Below the pieces are notes generated by a model. The model searched no databases and was not told the DNA's origin. It worked only from the letters and a program-made list of their open reading frames with translations. Shown here in pieces: positions 1 to 7,690 of a stretch of DNA of 29,603 bases. Every line of letters starts with the position of its first letter. The first letter of the stretch is position 1. Position numbers and translations under genes: made by a program. This stretch comes from Bacillota bacterium (GTDB lineage: Bacteria; Bacillota; Clostridia; Lachnospirales; Lachnospiraceae). The DNA lies in NCBI GenBank assembly GCA_023436765.1, contig JAEZHX010000163.1, forward strand, positions 1 to 29,603. The letters are read 5' to 3'.

Positions 1-124
1 AACCGTGTCAGGTCAGGAATGGAGCAGCACTAAGCGAAATCTCCTGTGTGCCGTAAGGAAGCCTGGGCCGAGTTAACTGTAAAGGTAACGCTTATGGTAA
101 GCATTCAAAGCAGAACGCACGGAA
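1..124 (+). ncRNA. ffs: Signal recognition particle RNA (large bacterial type), 3' part
   Basis: This is the RNA scaffold of the signal recognition particle, which with Ffh targets nascent membrane and secreted proteins to the membrane. The start of the window is cut inside the gene. The conserved Ffh-binding domain (helix 8) is readable at about 5-35: GTGTCAGGTC, then the GGAA tetraloop, then GGAGCAGC and CTAAG. Further on, GCCTGGGCCGAG and the GGTAACGCTTA stretch match the 3' half of the roughly 270-nt Bacillus/Clostridium scRNA that carries an Alu domain. The tetraloop is closed by an A-T pair instead of the usual C-G, a compensated change. The 3' end near 124 is estimated from the family. 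Confidence 0.93.
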
Positions 125-141
125 TTAATATAACTAATCAG

Positions 142-168
142 GAAATGCTGAAAGGCATTTCTTTTTTT
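142..168 (+). terminator. Intrinsic terminator of the SRP RNA gene
   Basis: A perfect 7-bp stem, GAAATGC (142-148) with GCATTTC (155-161), encloses a 6-nt loop and is followed directly by seven T residues (162-168). It ends the SRP RNA transcript about 20 nt after the expected mature 3' end. Confidence 0.88.
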
Positions 169-253
169 CGTGTTGCAAAGTGAAAAACTACATTAATTGT
201 CCAACATTTTGGTCAAATTCTGTGAAAAAATCTACATTTATTACAAATTTTCC

Positions 254-282
254 TTTTTGTTTTATGGAGTTTGATATATAAT
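254..282 (+). promoter_or_regulatory. Probable sigma-A promoter for the cyclic-nucleotide-fold gene
   Basis: A perfect -10 box TATAAT lies at 277-282. The -35 region is poor (TTTTTG around 254-259 at 17-bp spacing). Placement 65 nt upstream of the start codon and after the SRP terminator supports it. Confidence 0.5.
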
Positions 283-346
283 AGACTTACATTAGCTTTG
301 TACGAAAGTATGAGTAAGACATCATAATGAATTGGAGCTGTATCAC

Positions 347-2680
347 ATGAAATGGAAGATTAACCCTAACGCAGTGAATCAATTCTCTAAAGGAACAGAT
401 ATTTATATGGAGGGAGAAGCGGTACAGAGTATAGCCCTCATTATTAAAGGGCGCATCCTGATACATAACAATGGCGCTAAATTTATTGTTAATTCCGGAG
501 TTTTTTTGGGAGTAGGAGATTTGTATTCCGGAGTATATCAAAGCACCTGTACGACGCTGGACGATTCCATTCTTTATATCTTTTCCATCAGCAGGATAGA
601 AGAGCTGGATACAATATTATCGATTAATAAGGATTATCATGGCTTGATGGTAGCTTCCCAAAGCCGTATGATTCTTGAGCTGGACAAGATTTATCAGGAG
701 ATGATGAAGAACGGATTAATCCTGTATCAGTTTCTGAAGGACCAGTACCTAAGCTATGTTGACACCGCGAAGAGACTTGGATATACCGTTGACAATACCA
801 AACGTATCAACAGTCTTACGATGATGGATAGTGATCTGGAACTGGAACGTGATCGAATCAATTATTACAAGGAATGTGCTACTCTCCCGATTGATGTGAT
901 CAAAGCCTTCTACTCCTATGGGAATGCCATCACCTTCTATCAGGTAGAGGATCAGGCGGAAATTATTCATCAGCAGATCAGTGTTTTAAAAAATTTATGT
1001 ACTAAACTGACGGCCATGGCCGAATTCCTGATTGACGATAGCGATAGCTGTCTCTTCCAGTTGGTGGCTACCCTTGCCATAGAGATGGAAAATGCAGACG
1101 GTAATAGTAAATCAGTAATGGATGGTATGGATCGGATTATTGATCAGATTAATCTGATAGAAAACTTCTATGAGCAGATGTTGGGAAAAAGGCTGGTTGT
1201 TAATCGAAAACGGATGGAGGAAGCGTATCATCTGCTGCTCACCGGTACCAAGGGGAAGGATATCAGCACAAAGTCTTATTTGAAATATACGGCTGAGGAT
1301 TCCGAGAGGGTGATCAGTGAGCTGAAGGATTCCTTTAGGACACTTCTCCTCTATGCGGAGATTGAAACGGACAAAGCGGAAGAGATGATGGAAACCATGA
1401 ACAGCTTTGTCAATCTGAAGGACAGAATGTCCGGAGATGACAGTGCCAGAGCGATTCGCAGACATTTGACGGAAAACCATTATCTGCTTTATACGGTGAT
1501 TTTTTTGAAAGCATATCGGGATAAGTCGGTACCGAGACTGGTTGACATGTTCCTCCGATATGGTTATGCGGATGAAAGACTGATGAATAAGGATCAGCTG
1601 CTGACTCTTTACTTCCTGGAGGAGGAGAAGCCCTCGAACCAAGAGATACAGATATATAATATTAAGGAGTGGCTTACACTTGTTTACGAGGGTAAGAAGC
1701 AACCGTCTAAGAACGAGTTTGACTTGGATTATCAGGAGATGCTTGCATCCTTAAAGAAGCAGGGAAGATTCAGTGATAAGGAGCTTCAGGAGTGGTCGGT
1801 AAGTCCCGAGAGGAAGGTGGAATATGAGATACAGAACATGTTCCGATATAATAACAAGCTTACCAATGGGCAGATCAGCACCTTTACTCCAGTGCTTCAG
1901 AGGGACATGCTGGTCAACTCGTTTGATAAGACTTATCTCCCCCCGTCAAGAATTATTGATGTAATGAAAGAGCTGATGCGGATTGATTATTCCATCTTTG
2001 ACCGCGAAGTTCTCTATGTGGATAAAGATAAAGTCACTACCAAGGAATACATGATTAAGAGAGTATATCCGGATATTATCATGATGCCCACAGTCGGCGT
2101 GAACGGCATCATGTGGCAGGAGATTACCGGAAAGAGAAGGGACAGCGCGGGACGGTTTCTATTACCGCTATTTTGTGAAACAAATCCGTCAGCCATCATG
2201 ACGAAGCTCTACGGCAGATTCCGTTGGGAAATGTGCAGGAGTATAGAGGGAATGTCCTGGAATGATATTAAGCATAAATCTCTGACCTCGGAATATTCGG
2301 ACTATCTGCAATTTTACCGCAAAAACAGGGAGCTATCCGAGGAAAAGAAGGAGAAGCTGAAGCTTCAGATCCAAAGAGGCCGTAACAGCCGGGAAATATT
2401 CGTAATTGACTATGAGCAATGGGTGAATAATGAAGCAATGGGGGCAATTAAGCTAAATAAGCCGGTCAGGGAAATACTGGCCACCTATTGTCCGTTTGGT
2501 AAGGAAATAAGAAATCAGTTGATGCTACAGCCACTGTTCGAAGAAGCCTTCTCCCGATATAATAGAGAAAAGCTTAAGAAGATTCGGGAGCTTGAGGGGA
2601 GATTTCGCCAGCTTCAGAAGGAACAGGTTGAGATTACTGAGGAGCTGACCAATACATTGGCGTATTACAGGGATTTTTAG
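347..2680 (+). CDS. Large protein with an N-terminal cyclic-nucleotide-binding-type fold
   Basis: A 777-residue protein whose first ~100 residues read like a cNMP-binding beta barrel (the KGTDIYMEGE strand, then IALIIKGRILIH, then a GVGDL turn). The phosphate-binding cassette is degenerate: the arginine expected after the GxGxL turn is absent, so true cAMP binding is doubtful. There is no Crp-type helix-turn-helix. The rest is mostly helical and charged, and the last ~50 residues look like a coiled coil. No signal peptide or membrane segment is seen. The start at 347 is preferred over a TTG at 332 because GGAG at 334-337 sits 9 nt before the ATG. It is the first gene of a + strand cluster with an ABC ATPase and a TPR/AAA-like protein. 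The function is unknown; a sensory or scaffold role is only a guess. Confidence 0.75.
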   Translation: MKWKINPNAVNQFSKGTDIYMEGEAVQSIALIIKGRILIHNNGAKFIVNSGVFLGVGDLYSGVYQSTCTTLDDSILYIFSISRIEELDTILSINKDYHGLMVASQSRMILELDKIYQEMMKNGLILYQFLKDQYLSYVDTAKRLGYTVDNTKRINSLTMMDSDLELERDRINYYKECATLPIDVIKAFYSYGNAITFYQVEDQAEIIHQQISVLKNLCTKLTAMAEFLIDDSDSCLFQLVATLAIEMENADGNSKSVMDGMDRIIDQINLIENFYEQMLGKRLVVNRKRMEEAYHLLLTGTKGKDISTKSYLKYTAEDSERVISELKDSFRTLLLYAEIETDKAEEMMETMNSFVNLKDRMSGDDSARAIRRHLTENHYLLYTVIFLKAYRDKSVPRLVDMFLRYGYADERLMNKDQLLTLYFLEEEKPSNQEIQIYNIKEWLTLVYEGKKQPSKNEFDLDYQEMLASLKKQGRFSDKELQEWSVSPERKVEYEIQNMFRYNNKLTNGQISTFTPVLQRDMLVNSFDKTYLPPSRIIDVMKELMRIDYSIFDREVLYVDKDKVTTKEYMIKRVYPDIIMMPTVGVNGIMWQEITGKRRDSAGRFLLPLFCETNPSAIMTKLYGRFRWEMCRSIEGMSWNDIKHKSLTSEYSDYLQFYRKNRELSEEKKEKLKLQIQRGRNSREIFVIDYEQWVNNEAMGAIKLNKPVREILATYCPFGKEIRNQLMLQPLFEEAFSRYNREKLKKIRELEGRFRQLQKEQVEITEELTNTLAYYRDF

Positions 2681-2846
2681 TATCATATCTTTCATAAAGG
2701 AAGGTATAATAAATTGTACGATGTTGAAGCATCCGTAGGATTCGAGAGACAGATCGAAGATTGTGCTGCTCATTACTAACCATGAGCTATGCTGAAATCA
2801 AGAGATGTCTCTCAGCCTGTGCTTACTTTTGAGCAGTTATTTACTA

Positions 2847-2875
2847 TTGTATTCACCGGGGACAGATGTTAGTAT
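2847..2875 (+). promoter_or_regulatory. Candidate promoter for the ABC ATPase gene
   Basis: TTGTAT (2847-2852) and TAGTAT (2870-2875) are separated by exactly 17 bp and lie 42 bp upstream of the start codon. Both boxes are imperfect. The 237-bp gap from the upstream gene makes a separate promoter plausible. Confidence 0.4.
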
Positions 2876-2917
2876 AGTGATAGAAAAAGACCGCTTATAT
2901 CATATGGGGGCATGGCA

Positions 2918-3637
2918 ATGCTTGAGTTGGTGAATGTGAAAAAATATTATAAAGATAATAAAGCAGTGGATGGAGTATCCTTTTGTGTAGAGGCGGGAGA
3001 AGTACTTGGGTTGATCGGTGCGAACGGTGCCGGTAAGTCTACAACGATTTCCATGATTGCCACGTTGAATAAACCGGATAGCGGTAATATTTATTATGAA
3101 GGACAGGATATTGTTAAGTTTCCCTGGGTTATGAAAAGCTATCTGGGTTATGTGCCTCAGGAAATTGCACTATATCCTTCTTTAAGCGGTAAGGATAATT
3201 TGAAATTCTGGGGAAGGGCAAATCATGTAAGGGGCAGACGTCTAAGAAATCGCGTGGCTGAGGTGTCTGAGACCATTCAAATCACTGGTAAGGTACTGAG
3301 AAGAAGAGTAAGCAGCTATTCCGGTGGAATGAAGAGGCGTCTTAATATCGGAGCAGCCCTATTGCATGAGCCGAAACTGATCATCATGGATGAGCCCACC
3401 GTTGGACTTGATGTGGAGTCCAGAAATCAGATTTTAGAGGCGGTGCTGCGGTTAAAAAACCAGGGCGCCAGTATCATCTATGCCGGTCATTACATGGAGG
3501 AGATGGAAAAAATCTGTGATAAGATCTGCGTGATTGACAGGGGGAAATGCATTCTTTTTGGTGATATGAAAGAACTTCTGGGAAAAAACAAAAGTCTTGA
3601 GCAGCTCTATCTTGAGGTGACGGGTAACCTTAATTAA
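2918..3637 (+). CDS. ABC transporter ATP-binding protein (ABC-2 exporter type), no permease nearby
   Basis: A 239-residue cytoplasmic ATPase with all ABC motifs: Walker A GANGAGKST (residues 34-42), a Q-loop in YVPQEIALYP, the signature YSGGMKRR, Walker B LIIMDEPT with the following D-loop, and the switch histidine in YAGHYMEEME. The tail with GDMKELL is typical of subunits that pair with ABC-2 type membrane proteins (drug, polysaccharide or Na+ export). No membrane partner is encoded next to it; the next gene, 39 nt downstream, is a TPR/AAA-like protein. ATG 2918 is chosen over 2912 because the GGGGG ribosome site ends at 2910, which leaves no spacing for the earlier ATG. The substrate is unknown, and the partner is either encoded elsewhere or replaced by its neighbours. 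Confidence 0.88.
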   Translation: MLELVNVKKYYKDNKAVDGVSFCVEAGEVLGLIGANGAGKSTTISMIATLNKPDSGNIYYEGQDIVKFPWVMKSYLGYVPQEIALYPSLSGKDNLKFWGRANHVRGRRLRNRVAEVSETIQITGKVLRRRVSSYSGGMKRRLNIGAALLHEPKLIIMDEPTVGLDVESRNQILEAVLRLKNQGASIIYAGHYMEEMEKICDKICVIDRGKCILFGDMKELLGKNKSLEQLYLEVTGNLN

Positions 3638-3676
3638 AGGACAGGGCGAAGGTTAATATACAGAGGAGGTAATACC

Positions 3677-5452
3677 ATGGGCAGCTATGAAATTATCGTA
3701 AAGACAGAAGAGATAAAGAGAAAGGTACGGGAGGAAGATTATGCTTCCGCACTTAGAATTCTGGAAACGATAGATAGTAAGAAGGTTAAGAAGCCTTCGA
3801 TGCTTGGTGTGATGGCAGAGGTTTATGCCCAGAATAGCCGATATGAGGAAGCGCTGCAACTACTGTTGCGTTTATATGATAAAACAAAAACAAGAAAAAC
3901 ATTAAATCAGCTAATATGCCTTTCCATCCAGCTAAATAATTTAGAGGATGCGGAAAGCTTTCTAAGGGAGTATGAGAAACTGGCTCCGAAGGATTATAAT
4001 AATTATATTTTCCGTTATCAGATTGATAAGCTGAAGGGAGAATCCTTTGAGGTCTTAATTCAGACACTGGAGAATTTGAAGGAAATCGAGTATATAGAGC
4101 AGTGGGCTTATGAATTGGCGAAGCTTTATTACAAAGCCGGTATGGAAGAGAAGTGTATCCGGGAATGCTCCGACATTATTCTGTGGTTTGGAGAAGGAAA
4201 CTATGTTGAGAAGGCTCGCGTACTGAAAGCATACTATTCCGGAGAAGCGGATAAGGAAATGATTATCGAAGCGCTTAAGAAGAGGGCCAAACAGGAGTAT
4301 CATAAGACTGCAGAAGAGAATTCCGGTGAATTGGAGGAGGAAGCAGCCACATCGGAAGCCGAAAAGGAAGAAGATTTCCGGGTTCAATTTCCTGAAGAAG
4401 AGAGTGACGATTTTGAGAATCAGATGAAAAAGGGTGTGGAGGATATCCTGTCGGAGGAGTCTTTGGATAAGGAGGAGACTTTTGATCTTCCGGACGGAGA
4501 GTATGAGGTGAATTTCCAATATACCGGAGAAATCATAGGGGTCGATGATAACGATAACGAACAGGATTTATATGGGCTACAGGAGCTGTCAGCTGCTGAT
4601 GTTTCGGAACGGGAGTTAGCGGAACAGGAGGTGGAGAACGAGATTTACCGGCTGTTAGAAGAGGATGAGGATGAGGACAGTGCAAGATTAAATGATATTC
4701 AGGCGGAAACCGGAATAGATGTTTTTGAGATATTCGGTAGCTTCCTTCACGTGAAGACGGTTAGAAAGCAGCTGGTGAAAAGCCTTGACATGATCTTAGA
4801 TAAGCATACGAAGAGTGTACAGATGATTATCACCGGGACCCCCGGCTCAGGTAAAACAGCTCTGGCGAAATCCATTGCAGTATTTCTTCATTTGACAGGA
4901 AGGTTAAGGACCTCAAAAATCGCGAAGGTTTCAGCTGAGAATCTAAATGCAACTGATATTATGGCAAAAAAGGAATCCTTAAGGAACTGCTGCCTTGTGA
5001 TTGAAAATGCCAGCGACCTGAAACGCCCGACAATCGATAAGCTACTGGAGCTGATTAGTTTGCTGCACGGTGAGATTGGAGTAATCTTCGAAGAAAACAA
5101 GAAGAACATGAATAAGCTATTCCGTGAATGTCCAAAACTGATGGACATGTTCAAGAACAGAATCCATCTTCCTCAGTATAATGAGGAGGAATTATTGGGC
5201 TTCGCCTATTCTATTCTAAGAAATAAGGAGTACTGTCTTCAGAAGGGGGCTCAAACCACTTTAATGAATGCCGTCAAACGGATTCTTAAGAAGGAGGCAC
5301 CGGAACAGCGACTGGAAGCCATCGAGAAGCTGATGCAGGCCGCAATGGACTCAGCGGATATCAGAATGGGAAAGCAGCTATCCGCATTGGCGGCTCAGGG
5401 GAGAATCGGTGAACTTGGACGTTTAACCCTTTTGCCAGAGGATTTTAATTAA
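3677..5452 (+). CDS. TPR-like protein with a C-terminal CbxX/CfqX-style AAA ATPase domain
   Basis: A 591-residue protein. Residues ~1-205 are helical pairs of TPR type (ASALRILE, YEEALQLLLRLYDK, LEDAESFLREYEK). Residues ~212-340 form a very acidic, low-complexity linker. Residues ~345-580 are an AAA-type domain with an intact Walker A, GTPGSGKT (387-394). The Walker B region reads LVIEN (440-444) where LFIDEA is usual, and the later GVIFEENKKNM and LPQYNEEEL segments resemble the sensor and lid parts of the CbxX/CfqX (SpoVK-like) group. ATP hydrolysis may therefore be weak. An AGGAGGT ribosome site lies 6 nt before the ATG. It is probably co-transcribed with the upstream ABC ATPase. Its role is unknown; assembly or remodelling of a complex is inferred from the TPR plus AAA layout. 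Confidence 0.8.
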   Translation: MGSYEIIVKTEEIKRKVREEDYASALRILETIDSKKVKKPSMLGVMAEVYAQNSRYEEALQLLLRLYDKTKTRKTLNQLICLSIQLNNLEDAESFLREYEKLAPKDYNNYIFRYQIDKLKGESFEVLIQTLENLKEIEYIEQWAYELAKLYYKAGMEEKCIRECSDIILWFGEGNYVEKARVLKAYYSGEADKEMIIEALKKRAKQEYHKTAEENSGELEEEAATSEAEKEEDFRVQFPEEESDDFENQMKKGVEDILSEESLDKEETFDLPDGEYEVNFQYTGEIIGVDDNDNEQDLYGLQELSAADVSERELAEQEVENEIYRLLEEDEDEDSARLNDIQAETGIDVFEIFGSFLHVKTVRKQLVKSLDMILDKHTKSVQMIITGTPGSGKTALAKSIAVFLHLTGRLRTSKIAKVSAENLNATDIMAKKESLRNCCLVIENASDLKRPTIDKLLELISLLHGEIGVIFEENKKNMNKLFRECPKLMDMFKNRIHLPQYNEEELLGFAYSILRNKEYCLQKGAQTTLMNAVKRILKKEAPEQRLEAIEKLMQAAMDSADIRMGKQLSALAAQGRIGELGRLTLLPEDFN

Positions 5453-5464
5453 CAAAGGGTAACC

Positions 5465-5806
5465 TTATACCTTAAATTGTATCGTTATCTCCGAGGGAAG
5501 CTTCTGTCCCTTCTTTGACATCACGTTATTTGTCACATGCAACAGATAGGATTCATTTTTGGCATAGGGCTCCAAGGGCTCGATCTCTATATAATTGCTC
5601 ACGGAGTCATAACGGATGTTGGTTTTCAGCGGTATCTGGTTAAGGGAGGTTACATATAGGTTCTTATTATTAACGGTTGCCGGATTTAACGGTGCAGTAA
5701 ATTTAATACGCCAAACAAAACTATTTGTCTTAAATCGCAGACTTTGCTTAACGCGTCCGTGTGTCGCACCGGTTACATTTTCAATCGTAATGAATTTAGA
5801 TGGCAT
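5465..5806 (-). CDS. Small single Ig-like (SbsA/Big_5-type) domain protein
   Basis: A 113-residue protein that is essentially one beta-sandwich domain: WRIKFTAPLNPATVNNKN followed by YVTSLNQIPLK, IRYDSVSNYIEIEP, and a closing LPSEITIQFKV. The F-x-x-P-L-N-P-A-T-V pattern is typical of bacterial Ig-like domains found in repeats in S-layer and cell-surface proteins. There is no signal peptide, sortase motif or membrane segment, so secretion by the usual route is not evident. The start ATG is preceded 8 nt upstream by GGAG (5818-5815). It is convergent with the TPR/AAA gene, with only 12 bp between the stop codons. As a free-standing domain it may be a remnant of a larger surface protein or an independent small protein. 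Confidence 0.7.
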   Translation of the reverse strand: MPSKFITIENVTGATHGRVKQSLRFKTNSFVWRIKFTAPLNPATVNNKNLYVTSLNQIPLKTNIRYDSVSNYIEIEPLEPYAKNESYLLHVTNNVMSKKGQKLPSEITIQFKV

Positions 5807-5837
5807 AGGATCATCTCCAATTTATAAAAGATTGGGG

Positions 5838-5892
5838 TTGACAGATTTCATAACGTACAGTATATATAGTATATTATATATCGTACATATAG
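5838..5892 (+). promoter_or_regulatory. Promoter-like element with an overlapping AT-rich imperfect dyad
   Basis: TTGACA (5838-5843), 17 bp, and TATATA (5861-5866) form a good sigma-A promoter pointing towards murA, but more than 450 bp upstream of it. GTAC at both ends of an AT-only block (about 5855-5886) makes an imperfect palindrome over the -10 region. The - strand of the same block carries a TATAAT that could serve the Ig-like gene. No product is visible for the + strand transcript. Confidence 0.4.
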
Positions 5893-6006
5893 ATCATGAA
5901 AATAATAGTTCATTTTTATTTTCGACTTATATTAATAATATTTTGTGTATATAATGTATATTCAATATGATTATAGCATATTTACATAAAACAAGACATT
6001 AATATT

Positions 6007-6183
6007 TTATAGGGCATAGGATATATTTTGCCATAATTTTTTTTGCTTTTCCATGGCAAACCAAATCTGAATTACCTTGTTTTCATCCTTTGTAATCTGA
6101 ATATTAAATTCACTATTACTTAAAATATTATCATACGGAATTAAGAAAAGTACAAAGTACCTGGAAATATATGAAGAAAATGA
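6007..6183 (-). pseudogene. Possible decayed coding remnant
   Basis: The - strand is open for 58 codons from 6183 to the TAA at 6009-6007, without an ATG, GTG or TTG near its beginning and without a ribosome site. The last ~35 codons read like ordinary protein, with SEFNIQITKDENKVIQIWF followed by an MEKQKK stretch. This could be the 3' end of a gene whose 5' part was lost. In such AT-rich sequence an accidental open frame is also possible, and I do not recognise a family. Confidence 0.25.
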
Positions 6184-6217
6184 TCAAATAAGGAAATCCA
6201 GATTTGGTAAAAAACAT

Positions 6218-6253
6218 TTTACAAAAAACCACTTTGTGGTATAATCAAAGTGG
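6218..6253 (+). promoter_or_regulatory. murA promoter with a perfect dyad across the -10 box
   Basis: TTTACA (6218-6223), 16 bp, and TATAAT (6240-6245) preceded by TGG (6237-6239) make an extended -10 promoter. A perfect inverted repeat, CCACTTTG (6229-6236) and CAAAGTGG (6246-6253), has the nine bases TGGTATAAT as its spacer. The position over the -10 box suggests a repressor operator. The transcript would start near 6252, so the dyad is not an RNA hairpin of this transcript. Confidence 0.7.
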
Positions 6254-6336
6254 CGGGTAAAAATTTAACAAATTCTCTACTCATTTTATATGCAATTTTT
6301 ACAAACTAATATTCCGATAAAACTATGAGGTGTGCA

Positions 6337-7638
6337 ATGGAGCAATATATAATCAAAGGTGGGAAACCGCTGGTAGGAGAAGTGGTAATCAGCGGCTATA
6401 AAAATGCGGCGCTTGGAATCATCGCAGCAGCGATTATGACAGATGAGACAGTAAAGATAGAAAATGTGCCGGATGTAACAGATATTGACGTATTGCTGCA
6501 GGCGATTCAAGATATTGGTGGTAAGGTTGACCGGATTAATAAGCATACGGTAAAAATTAATGCATCTAAGATTAATTCTGTTATTGTTGATTTTGATTAT
6601 GTAAGAAAGATTCGGGGTTCCTACTATCTTGTAGGAGCATTACTCGGTAAATATAGAAAAGCACAGGTGGCTCTTCCCGGAGGTTGTAATATCGGTAGCA
6701 GACCTATTGACCGACATATCAAAGGGTTTGAGGCATTGGGAGCAGATGTCAGGATTGAACATGGTCTAATATGTGCAACATCGGATAAGCTGGTTGGAGC
6801 ACACATTTATTTCGACGATACCAGTGTAGGTGCTACCATAAATGTTATGATGGCTGCCTGTATGGCAGAAGGTCAGACAACGCTGGAGAATGCAGCGAAA
6901 GAACCTCATGTTGTTGATGTTGCAAACTTTTTGAATAGTTTGGGTGCAAATATTAAAGGTGCAGGTACGGATGTAATTCGAATCAAAGGTGTTGAGAAGC
7001 TACACGGCAGTGAGTACTCTATCATACCGGACCAGATAGAAGCAGGTACCTTCATGTTTGCAGCAGCTGCTTCGAAGGGTGATATCCATATTAGGAATGT
7101 AATACCGAAGCATTTGGAGGCATTTACCGCCAAATTGCTGGAAATTGGTGTACAAGTAGAAGAGTTCGATGATTCTATCAGAGTTAAGGCAGAAGGAAGA
7201 TTGACAAGTACTCATATGAAGACCCTGGCATATCCCGGATTTTTGACTGATATGCAACCTCAGATGACAACCTTATTAGCTGTCTCAACAGGAACCAGTA
7301 TCGTAACTGAGAGCATTTTTGAGAATCGTTTTAAATATGTGGATGAACTGACCAAGATGGGAGCAAGCATTAAGGTAGTTGAGAGCAACACAGCAATTAT
7401 TACCGGAGTGGACCGTTTAACAGGGGCCATCGTCAGTGCTCCGGATCTTCGCGGCGGCGCGGCTCTCGTTATGGCCGGTCTTATGGCTGAAGGCTTTACA
7501 ATTGTTGAGAATGTGGAATATATAGAACGCGGATATGAGAATTTCGAAATGAAGATGCAGAAGCTTGGTGCGGACCTGGCAAAAATAGATTCTTCTGATA
7601 CAAAGGCAATCCGTAAATTTAAACTAAAAGTAAGCTAA
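6337..7638 (+). CDS. murA: UDP-N-acetylglucosamine 1-carboxyvinyltransferase
   Basis: This enzyme transfers enolpyruvate from PEP to UDP-GlcNAc in the cytoplasm, the first committed step of peptidoglycan synthesis and the target of fosfomycin. The 433-residue length and full EPSP-synthase-like double domain are typical. Visible marks are the N-terminal IKGGKPLVGEVVISGYKNAA with the active-site lysine 22, and the catalytic cysteine 117 in LPGGCNIGSRP. A cysteine rather than aspartate there predicts fosfomycin sensitivity. ATG 6337 is preferred over ATG 6325 because GAGG (6327-6330) overlaps the earlier ATG and lies 6 nt before the later one, and MurA proteins normally begin just before YIIKGG. 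It is a single-gene unit with its own promoter and a downstream hairpin. Firmicutes often have two murA paralogues; which one this is cannot be told here. Confidence 0.97.
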   Translation: MEQYIIKGGKPLVGEVVISGYKNAALGIIAAAIMTDETVKIENVPDVTDIDVLLQAIQDIGGKVDRINKHTVKINASKINSVIVDFDYVRKIRGSYYLVGALLGKYRKAQVALPGGCNIGSRPIDRHIKGFEALGADVRIEHGLICATSDKLVGAHIYFDDTSVGATINVMMAACMAEGQTTLENAAKEPHVVDVANFLNSLGANIKGAGTDVIRIKGVEKLHGSEYSIIPDQIEAGTFMFAAAASKGDIHIRNVIPKHLEAFTAKLLEIGVQVEEFDDSIRVKAEGRLTSTHMKTLAYPGFLTDMQPQMTTLLAVSTGTSIVTESIFENRFKYVDELTKMGASIKVVESNTAIITGVDRLTGAIVSAPDLRGGAALVMAGLMAEGFTIVENVEYIERGYENFEMKMQKLGADLAKIDSSDTKAIRKFKLKVS

Positions 7639-7658
7639 ATGAATAATATGCAAATAAA

Positions 7659-7682
7659 ATCCCCGAAGTTAGCTTCGGGGAT
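7659..7682. terminator. Bidirectional terminator between murA and the HD-GYP gene
   Basis: A perfect 10-bp stem, ATCCCCGAAG (7659-7668) and CTTCGGGGAT (7673-7682), has a TTAG loop. Read on the - strand it is followed by TTTTATTT, a good U tract, so it mainly ends the HD-GYP transcript. On the + strand the tail is weaker, but it is the only candidate behind murA. Confidence 0.85.
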
Positions 7683-7690
7683 TAGTTATA

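Larger units (their letters stand above)
5807..6336. other. AT-rich intergenic region between divergent genes
   Basis: This 530-bp stretch separates the Ig-like gene (-) from murA (+). It holds a strong + strand promoter-like pair at 5838-5866 overlapping an AT-rich imperfect dyad, a possible decayed - strand reading frame (6007-6183), a perfect 8-bp inverted repeat TTTGCCAT (6027-6034) / ATGGCAAA (6053-6060), and the murA promoter (6218-6245). No intact gene with a start codon and ribosome site is visible in it. Confidence 0.6.

Noticed and set aside
332..346. Upstream TTG start for the cNMP-fold gene
   Set aside because: The TTG overlaps the GGAG that serves as ribosome site for ATG 347, and no ribosome site lies before it.
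1112..1702. Antisense frame of 196 codons inside the cNMP-fold gene, and similar long antisense frames in metK, the kinase and permease genes
   Set aside because: They lie opposite well-supported genes, lack ribosome sites and recognisable domains, and are explained by codon use of the sense strand.
2714..2779. Short TTG-started frame of 21 codons after the cNMP-fold gene
   Set aside because: There is a GGAAGG 8 nt upstream, but the start codon is weak, the frame is short and nothing in the peptide is recognisable.
5616..5954. Open frame of 112 codons on the + strand over the Ig-like gene
   Set aside because: It lies antisense to a better-supported gene with a ribosome site and recognisable domain, runs into AT-rich noncoding sequence, and has no plausible start signal.
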